A stretch of DNA of 64,000 nucleotides from Microbacterium elymi (GCF_021582895.2 NZ_CP091139.2:2046001-2110000), one strand, 5' to 3'. Positions 51,733-63,270 are shown, numbered from the stretch's first letter. Translations and numbers: made by a program. Notes: a model not told the origin generated them from the sequence alone.

Positions 51733-54464
51733 ATGCTGTTCGCTGTCCGTCGAGCGCTGCGGCATGGCGGACAACTCCTCGCGATCATCTCGGTCGCGGT
51801 GGTCGTCGGGGGCGCCCTGGCCGCCGCCTCGGCCCTGACCGATCGGATCATCGACACCGGTGTCGATCGGACCGTGGCATCCGCCGACCCGGCCGACCAG
51901 GGCGTCGTCATCGACGGACCGCTCGGCGCCACCGACGAGTCCGCCGTGACCGCCGCGATCGACGAGGCCTTCCGCGGTGCGCCGATCGACGTCGCCCGGA
52001 CGCTGTGGGGAACGGCGTCGTCGACGGCCGTCTCCGACCCCGTGCTCCTGGTGGCCGACGCCGACATCGCCGCCCACGCGGCCCTGGTCGACGGGGCGTG
52101 GCCGACGGCACCGGACCAGATCGCGGTCGCCGCGCCGGCGGTCGAGTCCACCGGCCTGCGGCTGGGCGACGACCTCGAACTCGGCGATCGGACCGTGCAC
52201 GTGGTCGGCGTCTGGGCCGGGGCATCCGATGACCCGACGTGGGGCGGGCAGCCGGCCGTGTTCTCCGGCCGGACCGAGGATGCCGCAGGCCCGGTCCTGG
52301 TCGAGGCGACGCGGTTCCCGGATGCCGCGGACTCGGGCCGGGTGCACTGGACGGTGTCGGCGCGGCATCCGGTCGCCGACGCCGAACTCCCGGCGTACCG
52401 CGCCGGCCTCGGCCGGCTGAACGCCGCGCTGGACGACCTCAACCGCGATGGGGCAGGGCTGCGGGCCGTGGGCGGATGGGATGCCACGCTGGCGCGCGCC
52501 GCCGACGCCGGGAACGTCGCGCGCGGCATCGTCGTCGTGCCGGTCGTGCTGCTGGTGGTCGGGGCACTGGTGATCGGGCTGCTCGCCCGCGCCGCCGGGC
52601 GCCGGGCCGGTCCGGACGTGCACCTGCTGCGGGCCCGGGGCGCCGCCGCGGCGGCCGTGATCGCCGAATCGGCCGGGATCGCCGCGCTGCCCGCGATCGG
52701 CGCGCTGGCCGCGGCATCCATCGTCGGCATCGCCCTCGGGGTCGCGCCCTCTGCGATCGCGGCGCTCGCCGCAGGGTGCGGCCTGGCCGTGCTCGCGCTC
52801 GTGACCGTCGCGCACGCCGGCGGCGCGCTCGCCCCGCCGACCGGCCGCGACGACATCGCCCGCGGCGGCGTCGTGGGCCTGGCCGGGCTCGCGCTGGTCA
52901 TCGCGGTGCTGACCGGCCTCGCGGCCGCGCGCTGCCTGACCACGGGGCTGGCGCCCGGCGGGCGGGCGGATGTCGCCGCCGCCGCATCCCCCGCCGCGGC
53001 GCTGGTCACCGTGGCGCTGATCGCCGCGCTGGTGGCCGCGCCGCTGGCCGCCGGTGCCGCGCAGCTGGCCCGTCGCGGGCGGGGGCTGACCGTGGTGCTG
53101 GCGCTGCGGCGCGTCGAGCGGCAGTCGCGGGTGCTGATCGCCGGGATCGTGAGCCTGTCGCTGGCCGCGGCGGCCATCGCGTTCGCGGCGGTCGCCGTGG
53201 CGTCCGCCAACACCGCGATCCACGCCGAGCTGGGCGAGCGGATCGGCGCGGACGTCCGCGCGGTGTATGACATCTCGCCGACCGTGGATGTCGCACATCC
53301 GGCGGTGTCGGCGAGCGATGTCTCGGCGCCCGGCGAGGTGTTCGCCGCCCTGGGGACCAGCGTCACCGCCGGGCAGACGACGACGTCGCTGGTCGCCGTG
53401 CCGCCCGGCGAACTGGCCGCGGCGACCGACGTGGACGCCGCACGGCTGGCGACGGGCACGCCGCGACCGCTGGACGGCGACCTGGAGGCACGTGTCACCG
53501 CCGCGACGGCGGGAACGGTGCCGGGCGCGGCTCCGGGAACGCGGCTGACGGTGACGGCGTGGCTGACCGATGTCGACGGGGCCGCGCGCGCGATCGCGCT
53601 CGGCAGCGTCCCGGTGGACACGCACGTGCATGCGCTGCGCGTCCACGGCATCGCCGCCGGCCTGTCGCTGGCGGCGATCGACGTGCAAGCGGCGCCCGGA
53701 GGCATCGACCTCAGCGTCCGCGTCGAGCTGCGCAGTGCCGATAAGCGCAGTGCCGGAAGAAGCGGCGGCGCCCCGCTGTCGATCGCGGTCGGGGCCGACG
53801 CGCAGCGCGGCCGAGCCCTGACGGTGGACGACATGCCGGATGCCGTGCCCGCCGTGGTCACCAGGGCGTTCGCCGATCGGCTCGCGCTGCACCCCGGCGA
53901 GGCGGTCTCGCTCCGGCTCGGGACCCTCGCCCAGCCGATCCCGGTCGAGGTCGCCGCGATCCGCGACCAGGTGCCCGGCATCGGCGCCGCATCCGGCGTG
54001 TCCGTCCCGCTTTCCGCACTCGTGGCGCAGTCGCTGGAGTTCGGCGGATCGGTGCCGGCGGCGGATCAGCTCTGGGCGCACACGGCCGACGTGGATGCCA
54101 CGGCCGCCGCGCTGCGGGCGGTCGCCGAGCGCCCGGTGCACATCATCACCGCCGCCTCGGCGGGGACGGCGGCCGTGATCGACCCGATCCTCGCGCTGTT
54201 CGCCGCCGGCATCGCGCTGGTGGCGGCCCTCGCCGCGGCGGGTGCCGTGGTGACCGGCGCGGGGGCGGTGCAGGCGCGCCGCGCCGACGCGGTGCCGCTG
54301 CGGGCGTTCGGCTTCGGCCCCGGCCGGCAGGCCCGGGCGACCGCGCTCGAGCTGGCGGCGACCGCGCTGTTCGCGGTGGTCGCCGGCGGGGCGGCGGGCG
54401 TGCTCATCGCGCTGTGGCTCGGGCCCGCGCTGCTCGGCGCCCTCAGCGGGGAGGAGTGCTGTGA
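51733..54464 (+). CDS. FtsX/MacB-like ABC transporter permease 1
   Basis: A large membrane subunit of about 910 residues with a single N-terminal helix (LLAIISVAVVVGGALAAASAL), a long extracellular domain, a central helix cluster around residues 255-460, a second extracellular domain and C-terminal helices. This layout fits actinobacterial FtsX-domain exporter permeases. A frame change near 54430-54450 is needed so that it ends at TGA 54464, overlapping the next GTG. It works with permease 2 and the two ATPases. The exported molecule is unknown; lipids, peptides or antibiotics are all possible. Confidence 0.82.
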
Positions 54465-57182
54465 CCGCGCGTCGCATCGGCGGGTTCCGGATCGCGGTGC
54501 GGGCGGCGACCACCGCGCCGTTCGCCTCGCTGCTGGTGGTCGTGGTGGTGGCGCTGGTCGCCCTGGCCGGCTCGATCGCGCCGGCGCTGCTGGAGCGGAC
54601 CGGCACCGAGACCGTTCGGGCCGCGCTCGGGCACGCCCCGGCCGAGACCCTCGATCCCACCGCGACCGCGCGGGGCACCGCCGTTCCCGGGCCGGGATCG
54701 GGGCAGTTCGGACTGGATCCGGCACTCGCCGACGTGTGGGGCGGCCCCCTCACCGCCGCGCAAGCGGATCCAGACATCCCTCCCCCGCCGCTGCGCACGG
54801 TCGTGGGCGACGCGCAGGTGTTCGTCGCGACCGACCCCGCCGTCACGCTGCCGGTTGACGGGCCGGCCGTGCCGAGCAACAGCGTGCAAGCTCGCACTCG
54901 ACCCGGGACTCGCCGCGCGGGTGCGGATCGTCGAGGGCACCCTGCCGACGGTGGGGACGGATGCCGCGGACGACGACGCGGAACAGGCCACGCCGGTCGC
55001 GCTGTCGCGCGAGGCGGCGCAGACCCTGGACTGGGCGGTGGGCGCGCAGCGCCGGATCGGCGGGCCCGACGGACGGCTCCTCACGCTGACCGGCACGTTC
55101 GAGGCGCGGGATCCGGACGACCCGGCCTGGCGGCACGAGCCCACCGGTCTGACGCCGGGCATCGCGCAGAGTCAGATGGGCGACATCATCCACCTGGCGA
55201 TGGCGTATGCGCCGGCCGAGCTGCTGACCGGGATGGCGGCGGAGGCCGACGGCGCGTCGACGACCGTCTGGTTCCCGCTGCTGGTGGACCGGATCACCGG
55301 CGAGAACGCCGCGACCGTGGCCGCGCAGCTGCGGGGACTGGCGGGGGAGAACCAGTCGTTCGCAGTGAACGCCGGCAACCAGTTCTACACCGGACTGGTG
55401 ATGCGCAGCGCCGCGCCGGACCTCCTCGACGACGGCGCCGCACGGGTACGGGCGCTGAACGCGGTGGTGCTGCTGGTGGCGATCGCACCGCTCGGGGTCG
55501 CCGTGGTGGTGGTGGGGATGACCGGGACGATGCTGGCGGCCCGGCGCGCAGCATCCGTCCGGCTCGCGCGCGCCCGCGGAGCCTCGACGGCCCGGCTGGC
55601 GGCGCTCCTGGGCGTCGAGGGCCTGATCCTCGGGGTGGTCGGCGCCGCGGTCGGCGCGGGCGTCTCGAGGACGTGGTCGCCGGCCGCGATGGCCGTGTGC
55701 GTGCTCGTCGCGCTCACCCCTGCGGTGGTGCTCGCGATCGAGGCGCCGGCCGCGGCATCCCGCACCGCCCGCGCCGACCTGGGCGCCGCCGACCGTCCGC
55801 ACCGCCGGCGGCGGCTGCTGGTCGAGGCGGCGGTCGTCCTGCCGGCCCTCGCGGTGCTGGTCCTGGCCGCGACCCGGATCGGCACCCCCGGCATCGATCC
55901 GGTGCTGGTCGCCGCGCCGCTGGCGCTGGTCGCGCTGGCCAGCGTCCTCGCGCTGCGCCTCGTGCCCCCGCTGGTCGGGCTGCTCGAGGCGGCGCTGGCC
56001 CGCGGCCGCGGACTGATGGCGCTTGCTCGGCCCGGCGCAGGCCCGGCGCGGGGCGACCGTGCGGGTCGCCCCGGTGCTGGCCGCCGTGGTGTGCGTGGCG
56101 ATCGCGCTGTTCGCGGCGGTGTTCACCGCGACCGTGGCCGCCGGGGTGACCGCGACCGCCCGCGGCCGGGTCGGCGCCGACGTGAACCTGACGGCCACGG
56201 GCATCGATGCCGCCGCGCAGGATCGGCTGCGGGCGCTGGACGGGGTGGACGCGATCGCCCCGGTGTACGCCGACCCGCGGGTGGTGGCGAGCCTGCCCGG
56301 GCATTGGGTCTCGGTCACGGTGTACGCCATCGACCCGGCCGAGCTGGCTCGGGTGCAGCAGGGGTGCCGGGCGCGCTGCCGCTGCCGGCGGCACTGAGTG
56401 AGCCGAGCGGCAGCGCGGGCGGCGACGCCGTTCCCGCCGTGTTCTCGGACGTGCTCGCGGGCGAGGTCGGCGATGCGACCCTGACCATCCAGGACATCCC
56501 GATCGACCGGGTGGCCACGACCTCCACCGTCCCGTTCGGCGCGGACGCGCGCTGGATCGCCGTGGACCGCGACCGCGCGGCTCCGCTGATCGGACCGGAC
56601 CACACCACCCACACCGTGCGCTGCGGCTGGATGCCGACGCCGACACGGCGGCGGTGGCCGGTGCGGCGCGGCAGATCGCCGGGGCCGGGGCGGCCACGGT
56701 GACCCCGGCGCAGGTCGAGCAGGGGCTGGAGGCCGATCCCGCGCTGCAGGCCATGCGCACCGCGCTGGTGGCGGCGCTGGCGGCGGCCGCGATCCTGCTG
56801 GTGTGCGCGATCGCGATGACGCTGCTGCGCACCGCGGGCGTGCGCGGACGGATGCTGGGGCTGCTCGCCGCCGTCGGGTACCCCCGCCGGCGGGCGCTGC
56901 CGCTGGTCGTGTGGGAACTCGCACCGCCGCTGCTGGTCGCCCTCGTGGTCGGCCTGGCCGCCGGGTTCGCGCTGCCCGCTGCTGATCCCGGCTGTGGATC
57001 TCACGCCGTTCGTCGGCGGCAGCATCCAGCCGGCGCCGGTGGTGCAGGGATGGATGCCGGGCGCCGTGGCGCTCGGATTCGTGCTGGTCGGCGCCCTGGC
57101 GGTGCTGATCGCGGCCGCGATCGCCGCGCGGGCGACGGCGTCGGCGACGCTGCGACGGGTCGACGAGGAGGTCGGAACGTGA
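54461..57182 (+). CDS. FtsX/MacB-like ABC transporter permease 2
   Basis: A second large permease of about 905 residues, related in layout to permease 1 but clearly diverged. It has the N-terminal helix ASLLVVVVVALVALAGSIAP, extracellular regions, a middle cluster (VVLLVAIAPLGVAVVVVGMT, then LLGVEGLILGVVGAAVGAGV) and the C-terminal FtsX block ALVAALAAAAILLVCAIAMT. Breaks: 54889 (GCAGC to GCAAGC), 56031 (GCTGC to GCTTGC), near 56365, 56626 and 56982 (all but one beside GCTGC). Start and stop overlap neighbours by four bases (GTGA), so the operon is translationally coupled. Confidence 0.82.
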
Positions 57183-57205
57183 AGAATGTGGACAAGGAGG
57201 CGGAG

Positions 57206-58143
57206 ATGACGGTGAGCAAGCCGGACATCCTCTGCGAAGGCGTGGTGCGCATCTTCACCGCGCAGGGGGTGGAGGTCCAGGCGCTGCAGGGGCTCGAGCT
57301 GATCGTGCAGCCCGGCGAGCTGGTGGCCCTGGTGGGCGCCTCGGGGTCGGGCAAGTCGACGCTCCTCGGCATCCTCGCCGGGCTGGACGCGCCCAGCGCC
57401 GGCCGGGTGCGGGTGGCCGGGCACGAGGTGGGCGCGATGCGCGCCCGGGAACGGGTGCACTACCGCCGGCGCACGGTCGGGTTCGTCTGGCAGCAGTCCG
57501 GACGCAACCTGCTGCCGTACCTGTCCGCACGCGAGAACATCGCGATGGTGCACGCGGTGGCCGGGGTGGTGGAGCGGGGCCGCCGGGATGCGCTGGCCGA
57601 CGAGCTGCTCGACCAGCTGGGCGTCGCGCACGTCGCCGACCACCGCCCTGCGGAGCTGTCGGGCGGACAGCAGCAGCGGGTGGCGATCGCGGTCGCGCTG
57701 GCCAACGAGCCGCGGGTGCTGCTGGCCGACGAGCCGACCGGCGAGCTCGACGAGGCGACCAGCGCCGAGGTGCTCGCGGCGATGGAGTCGGTGAACCGCG
57801 ACCGGAGCGTGACGACCCTGATCGTGACGCACGATGCGGCCGTGGCCGAGCACGTCGACCGGACCGTCCGCATCCGCGACGGACGCACCGCGACCGAGAC
57901 GCTGCGCACCACGCACACCGACGATCAGGGCCGCAGCGTGCGCACGGCGGCCGAGTACGCGGTGCTGGACCGCGCCGGGCGGATGCAGTTGCCCGCCGAG
58001 TACGTGTCGGCGCTGCAGCTGCGCGAGCGGGTGCGCCTCTCGCTCGAACCCGATCGGATCGAGGTGCGCCCGTCGTCCGTGCCGCCGGCGGAGCTCCGCC
58101 GGCGGGCGAGAGCACGCACGAGAGCACGGAGGAGACGTCATGA
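57206..58143 (+). CDS. ABC transporter ATPase with C-terminal AbrB-like domain
   Basis: MacB/LolD-type ATPase. Walker A is GASGSGKSTLL, the Q-loop FVWQQSGRNLLPYL, signature LSGGQQQRVAIAVAL, Walker B VLLADEPTGELD, and switch LIVTHDAAV. After the ATPase, about 45 residues (AEYAVLDRAGRMQLPAEYVS, then LEPDRIEVRP) look like an AbrB/SpoVT swapped-hairpin domain, which is not standard in MacB ATPases. A base missing near 58095 would let it end at TGA 58143 overlapping the next ATG. ATG 57206 follows AAGGAGG; GTG 57179 is the alternative. Confidence 0.85.
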
Positions 58144-58826
58144 GCGCGCTGCACGCCGCCGGCCTGGTCCGCGTGTACCGGACCGCGGCCGGCGAGATCC
58201 CGGCCGTGCGGGGCGTCGACCTCACCGTCGACGCCGGCGAGCTGGTGGCCATCCGCGGGCGGTCCGGGGCGGGCAAGACGACGCTGCTGACCATGCTGGG
58301 CGGACTCGAGCGGCCCGAGGAGGGCAGCGTCCACATCGAAGGACGCGACCTGTTCGAAGCCTCCGGGCACGCGCTTGCGCGGCGATCGGGTCGCCTCGGT
58401 GTTCCAGGCCTTCGGGCTGATCCCGATCCTGTCGGCCGCCGAGAACGTCGAGGTGCCGCTGCGCATCCGCCGGATCCCGGTCGCAGAGCGCACCCGGCGG
58501 GTCGCGGCGATGCTGGATGCCGTCGGCCTGGCCGAGCACGCGGCGCAGCGCCCCGCGGAGCTGTCCGGCGGGCAAGCGAGCGGGTGGGCATCGCCCGCGC
58601 GCTGGTCACCGAGCCGGCCGTGCTGCTGGCCGACGAGCCCACCGGCCAGCTCGACTCGGAGACCGGCGCCCAGATCATGGAGCTGATCGCCCGGCTCGCG
58701 CACGAGCGCGGCACGGCCGCGGTCGTGGCCACGCACGATGCGGCCCTGCTGGCCCGCGCCGACCGCGTGCTCGAGCTGCACGACGGACGACTCAAGCCCG
58801 CGGCATCCGTCCCCGCGGCCGGATGA
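58140..58826 (+). CDS. ABC transporter ATPase (MacB/LolD-like)
   Basis: Second ATPase of the exporter, about 229 residues and without the C-terminal extension. Walker A is GRSGAGKTTLL, Q-loop VFQAFGLIPILSA, signature ELSGGQ, Walker B VLLADEPTGQLDSETG, switch VVATHDAAL. Breaks: 58376 (GCTGC to GCTTGC) and 58577 within the signature sequence (beside GCAGC). ATG 58140 overlaps the preceding stop. Two permeases with two distinct ATPases suggest a heterodimeric nucleotide-binding pair. Confidence 0.87.
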   Translation: MSALHAAGLVRVYRTAAGEIPAVRGVDLTVDAGELVAIRGRSGAGKTTLLTMLGGLERPEEGSVHIEGRDLFEASGHALARRSGRLGVPGLRADPDPVGRRERRGAAAHPPDPGRRAHPAGRGDAGCRRPGRARGAAPRGAVRRASERVGIARALVTEPAVLLADEPTGQLDSETGAQIMELIARLAHERGTAAVVATHDAALLARADRVLELHDGRLKPAASVPAAG

Positions 58827-58842
58827 TGGGAGGATCTGGCTT

Positions 58843-59756
58843 GTGACCATCGACAGCGACGACGGGCTGTCCACGCATCGCATGCGCGAGGCGGCGGCGA
58901 AGGATGCCGCGATGCAGCCGATCGACTGGAGCGTTCTGCCGGCGGGCGCTCAGCGCGACGTCGTGACGGCGCCGTCGGGCTGCTCGCTCGCGTCTCGATG
59001 GGCCCGCTCGACGGCCCGCGCGTGGTCCTGATGCCGGGGATGACCGGCTCGAAGGAGGACTTCGTCCGCGTGATGCCGCTGCTGGCGGCATCCGGTCATC
59101 GGGTCGAGGCGTTCGACATGGCCGGCCAGTACGAATCGTGGGCGGCGGGACCGGCGAACCTCATCCCGCCCGGTGCGCACTACACGATGGCGCTGTTCGA
59201 GGCCGACCTCCGCGCAGTGCTCCAGGCCGGCGCCACCCCCGCACACGTGCTCGGCTACTCGTTCGCGGGCACGGTCGCCGCGGCGGTGGCCGGCACCCAT
59301 CCCGAGCTCGTGCGCAGCCTCACCCTGCTGTCCACGACGCCCCGGTCGGGGCAGGCGCTGCGTGCGTTCAAGGTGCTCGGACCGTTCAGCGGGATGCTGT
59401 CGGCCGCCGCACTCGGGCGCCTGTTCGTCTGGGTGCTCCGCCACAACGTGCACGGGGCGCCGCGGGACCGCGCCGTCTTCGTCACCGCGCGATTCGACCA
59501 GACCAGCATCGCCAGCGTCATCGACATCTTCGGGCTGATGAAGCAGACGCCGGATGTCGCGTCCGCGGTGAGCGCCCACGGCATCCCGACCCTGGTCGTC
59601 GTGGGAGCGCACGACGTGTGGCCGCTGGCCGCGCACCGCGCCTTCGCCGCGCAGCTGGGCGGCCGGCTGGTCGTGCTGGACGCCGGGCACAGCCCGTGCG
59701 AGACCGCGCCGCACCAGCTCGCCGAGGCGATGTCCGCGTTCTTCGCCGGGCGGTGA
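58843..59756 (+). CDS. Alpha/beta-hydrolase
   Basis: A serine hydrolase of about 304 residues. The nucleophile elbow is GYSFAGTV, preceded by the oxyanion strand RVVLMPGMTGSKEDF. The catalytic Asp is probably in VVGAHDVWPLA and the His in DAGHSPCE. One break near 58983 lost a G beside GCTGC (SGLLARVSMGPL on repair). GTG 58843 follows GGGAGG. It could be an esterase, lipase or haloperoxidase-like enzyme. Its stop abuts the convergent glycosyltransferase stop with no spacer. Confidence 0.85.
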
Positions 59757-60545
59757 CTACGCGGGGTCGGACGCTGCGGCCCGGCCCGCGAGCTCGGCCT
59801 GCCGCGCTCGGCGCCGGCGGCGCCCGCGGGCGCCCTCCGCCCGGCGGCGCAGCACCCCGACCTCGCGCAGGTTCAGCGCGATGTCGTGGAACGCCCACGA
59901 GGCCCGCCGCTGGAACCCGGCCACGTTCGCGAACGGCCGCGCCGAGACCTGCACCAGCAGCGCCCGGTCGTAGTCGACGCCCATGTCCGGGTCGAGGATG
60001 AAGCTGATGTCCAGGTCGTCGTGAACGTGCGGGTCGTCCACGTGTGCGCGCTCGCGCACGGCGCGCCAGGCTGTGCGGCGGATCGCGAAGTTCGATCCGA
60101 ACAGCGGCCGATGCCCCATCAGCATCCCCATCGACCAGAAGTAGCCGCCCAGGTACAGGTAGCGGCCGACGAACCGCCAGAACCGGCCGCAGCCGTAGAA
60201 CGAGCCGGTGCCGGTGAGGGCGTGCAGCGTCGCATCGGCCTCGAAGGCGGCCGCGACCCGCGCGGTCCAGTCCGGCGCCGGGCGCGAGTCGGCATCGAGG
60301 CGTCCGATCACCTCGCACCCGGCGGCGTCGAACCCGGCCGCGGTGGCCCGCAGCACCCCGCGTCGCGGCTCGGTCACCACGCGCGCCCCGGCGGCACGCG
60401 CGATTGCGGCCGTCGCATCGGTCGACCCGTTGTCCACCACGATCAGCTCGTCCGGCGGCCGCGTCTGCACCGCGAGCGCGGCGAGGCACCCGCGCAGCAT
60501 CTCGGCGTCGTTGTACGAGGGGATGACGATACTGACCGTGCTCAT
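59757..60545 (-). CDS. Family 2 glycosyltransferase
   Basis: A 262-residue GT-A-fold enzyme. It has the start VSIVIPSYNDAEMLRGCLAA, then IVVDNGSTDATAAIARAAGA, the nucleotide-sugar/metal site GRLDADSRPAPDW and the acceptor-side HDDLDISFILDPDMGVDYD. The C-terminus is strongly basic with no membrane helices. It is likely an inverting transferase for a glycolipid or cell-wall polysaccharide. The frame is intact. No neighbouring polysaccharide genes help to define the product. Confidence 0.87.
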   Translation of the reverse strand: MSTVSIVIPSYNDAEMLRGCLAALAVQTRPPDELIVVDNGSTDATAAIARAAGARVVTEPRRGVLRATAAGFDAAGCEVIGRLDADSRPAPDWTARVAAAFEADATLHALTGTGSFYGCGRFWRFVGRYLYLGGYFWSMGMLMGHRPLFGSNFAIRRTAWRAVRERAHVDDPHVHDDLDISFILDPDMGVDYDRALLVQVSARPFANVAGFQRRASWAFHDIALNLREVGVLRRRAEGARGRRRRRARQAELAGRAAASDPA

Positions 60546-60579
60546 CGTCGGTCAGCCTACGGCCTCGCCCGGCTCGGCC

Positions 60580-60650
60580 CCCGCCCGGCGCACCCGCCGC
60601 GCCCTCCCGCCCCGCCCTCCCCGCCCTCCCGCCCCGCCCTCCCCGCCCTC
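60580..60650. repeat. C-rich polypyrimidine tract
   Basis: CCGCCCTCC-type units repeat almost without purines for about 70 bases in the gap upstream of both divergent genes. It could form an H-DNA or quadruplex structure on the opposite strand. It adjoins palindromic repeat family B. Confidence 0.7.
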
Positions 60651-60722
60651 GCCGAGACCGGGGATCTGCCGTCAACCCGGGGACGTCCGCCTCGGTCTCG
60701 CCGCGATTCCCCGGTCTCGGCA
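60650..60722. repeat. Intergenic palindromic repeat, family B, copy 2
   Basis: Outer arms CCGAGACCGGGGATC and GATTCCCCGGTCTCGG match almost perfectly. The interior contains GGGACGTCCGCCTCGGTCTC in the same order as copy 1 at 27.5 kb. It lies upstream of the LLM-oxidase fusion gene and the divergent glycosyltransferase, so it is not simply a terminator. Confidence 0.8.
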
Positions 60723-60802
60723 CACGGCTCGGCACCCGGCCGACCCGCGCCGCACCGGAATAGCACCGGGCCGAGGAAGGTTGGCCTGGGCGGAGGAACC
60801 AC

Positions 60803-63051
60803 GTGGACTACGGACATACGCTGCGATTCGGCGTCTTCATCACCCCTGCCAATGCCGAGCCGCAGGCGCCGGTCGCGCTCTCCCGGGCGGCCGAGGCATC
60901 GGGTCTGGATCTGGTCAGCTTCCAGGACCACCCCTATCAGCCGGCGTTCCTGGACACGTGGACGCTCATGTCGTACGTCGCGGCGCAGACCCAGAGCATC
61001 CGGATCGCGCCGAACGTGCTGAACCTGCCGCTGCGCCCGCCGCTGGTGGTGGCGCGGTCGGCGGCCAGCCTCGACCTGCTCTCCGGCGGCCGGTTCGATC
61101 TGGGCCTGGGGTCGGGGGCCTTCTGGGACGCCATCGAGGCGATGGGCGGGCGCCGGCTCACCCCCGGTCAGGCGGTCTCGGCGCTGGAAGAGGCGATCGG
61201 GCTGATCCGAGCGGCGTGGGATGCCGGGGCTCGAGGCGGCATCACCAGCGACGGCCGGTTCTACCAGGCGCACGGCGCCAAGCGCGGGCCGCGGCCCGCG
61301 CACGACATCCCGATCTGGCTCGGCGCGTACAAGCCGCGGATGCTGGCTCTCACCGGCCGGAAGGCCGACGGCTGGCTGCCGTCGCACGGGTACATGAAAC
61401 CGGGCGACCTCGCCGCCGGCAACGCGCGGATCGACGAGGCGGCGGCATCCGTCGACCGCGACCCGCGCGAGATCCGGCGCCTGCTGAACATCGGCGGGCC
61501 GCAGGGCGAGCTGAACGGGTGGATCGAGCAGCTCGCGCAAGCTGACCCTCGAGGACGGGATCAGCACGTTCATCCTCGCGGCCGACGACGCGCGCCTGAT
61601 GCAGGTGTTCGGCGAGGATGTCGCCCCCGCCGTGCGCGAACTGGTCGAGCGCGAGCGGGGCGAGCGCGGCACATCCGCCGTCCCGGTGCGCTCGACGGCG
61701 GCGCTGGCCGCCCGGCGGCCCGGCATCGACTACGACGACCTGCCCGCCGGCGTGCACGCGATCGAGCCGGGCGACTTCGACTACCCCGACCTGAAGTCCA
61801 CCTACCTGCGGGGCGGTGCGCCCGGGATCATCCTGCAGCCCGACTCGCCGGCCCAGGTGGCCGCCGCCGTCGGGTTCGCCGCCCGCCACCGCGGCGTGCC
61901 GCTGTCGGTGCGCAGCGGCGGTCACGGCGTCTCGGGCCGATCCACGAACGACGGCGGGATCGTCATCGACCTGCGTCGCCTGGACGCGGTCGAGGTCATC
62001 GACCCGGAACGACGCCTCGTGCGCATCGGTCCGGGGGCGCGGTGGACGTCGGTGGCCTCCGCCCTCGGCGAGCACGGCTGGGCGCTCAGCTCGGGCGACT
62101 ACGGCGCGGTCGGGGTCGGAGGCCTGGCCACCGCCGGCGGCATCGGCTGGCTCGCCCGCGAGCACGGCCTGACCATCGACCACGTGCGCGCGGTCGAGAT
62201 GGTGCTGGCCGACGGCACCGTCACGCGGGTGGACGCGGCATCCGACCCCGAGCTGTTCTGGGCGATGCGCGGAGCGGGAGCCAACATGGGCATCGTCACG
62301 TCGTTCGAGTTCGAAGTCGACGAGGTCGGCCCGCTCGGGTTCGCCCGGCTGGCGTTCGACGCGTCCGAGACCGCGCAGTTCCTCGTCGACTGGGGCCGGA
62401 TCGTGCAGGCCTCCCCGCGCGAGGTCACCAGCTTCCTCATCCTCGGCGCCGCCCGGGCCGGCCGGCCCGCGGTCGCGAACGTGATGGTCGCCGTCGACCG
62501 CGGCGACCCGGACGAGATCATCGAACTGCTGCAAGCCCTTCGCGCAGCTCGGCCCGCTGCTGGACCAGCAGGTGCAAGCTCACCTCGTATGCGCAGATCA
62601 TGGCGAACGCCGACATCGGGCCGCAAGCGCGGGGCGGGCGAGCCGCTGGCCCGGTCCGCCCAGCTCGACGAGATCACGCCGGAGTTCGCCGCGGCGGCGG
62701 TCGGGATGCTGGAGGCCGGGGGGTCCTACTTCTTCCAGATCCGCTCGGTCGGCGGGGCCGTGGCCGACGTGCCGGAGGACGCCACCGCCTACGCCCACCG
62801 CGCCGCGAACTTCTCCGTCGTGGGATTCGGTGCGCATCCGCGCCGATTCGCCGAGGCATGGAGCGTGCTCGCCGCGCATTCGCGCGGGGTCTACCTGAGC
62901 TTCGACAGCTCCCTGCGCCCGGAGCGCATCGCCGAGGCGTTCCCGCCCGCGACCCTGGATCGGCTTGCAGAACATCAAGCGCCGCGTCGACCCGGACGGG
63001 CTGTTCGCGGACAACTTCGCGATCCCGCTGCCGGAGGCCGTCGCCGGCTGA
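60803..63051 (+). CDS. Fusion of LLM-class flavin oxidoreductase and FAD-binding (berberine-bridge-type) oxidase
   Basis: One chain of about 748 residues. Residues 1-275 are a luciferase-like flavin/F420 oxidoreductase (RFGVFITPANAEPQAPVALS, SFQDHPYQPAF, FDLGLGSGAFWDAIEAMGGR). From about 300 onward it is an FAD-linked oxidase with the RSGGHGVSGRSTNDGG loop, whose His normally carries FAD covalently, and a berberine-bridge-like end (RRVDPDGLFADNFAIPL). Breaks: 61540, 62533, 62574 and 62627 (GCAGC to GCAAGC) and 62966 (GCTGC to GCTTGC). No stop or start separates the halves. GTG 60803 follows GGAGGA. The substrate is unknown. Confidence 0.85.
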
Positions 63052-63060
63052 CGGGCCGGC

Positions 63061-63088
63061 CGATGGGGATTAGTCCCCATCGAATTTT
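63061..63088 (+). terminator. Intrinsic terminator after the LLM-oxidase gene
   Basis: CGATGGGGA-TTAG-TCCCCATCG is a perfect 9-bp stem with a 4-base loop, followed by AATTTT. It lies 10 bases after the stop codon. Confidence 0.85.
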
Positions 63089-63270
63089 CAAGGAACCTCG
63101 CATAGTCTGCTGAAGTCGGCCCGTCGGCCGACACCAGTTGAACGATGTCCGTGTGCGCCCGCGCGGGCCGGGAAGCTCCGTTCCCGGGCCGGTGCGGACG
63201 CTCCGCGGCAGGATGTCGGTGTGCCCACCGGGCGGCCCCTGCGCGGAATCCCCGGAGGAGCCGATACCGC

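Noticed and set aside
53685-53690. GCAAGC in the first FtsX-like permease as another indel
   Set aside because: The frame continues correctly through it (AAIDVQAAPGG), so this occurrence is genuine sequence.
54770-54800. A hidden pair of compensating indels at GCGCAAGCGG in permease 2
   Set aside because: The existing frame is open on both sides; a compensating change is possible but cannot be shown from sequence alone.
50638-54897. A 1,419-codon open frame on the minus strand
   Set aside because: It is a shadow of tag and the ABC permease in very GC-rich DNA: low-complexity Arg/Gly/Ala/Ser composition, no domain, and it crosses well-recognised plus-strand genes.
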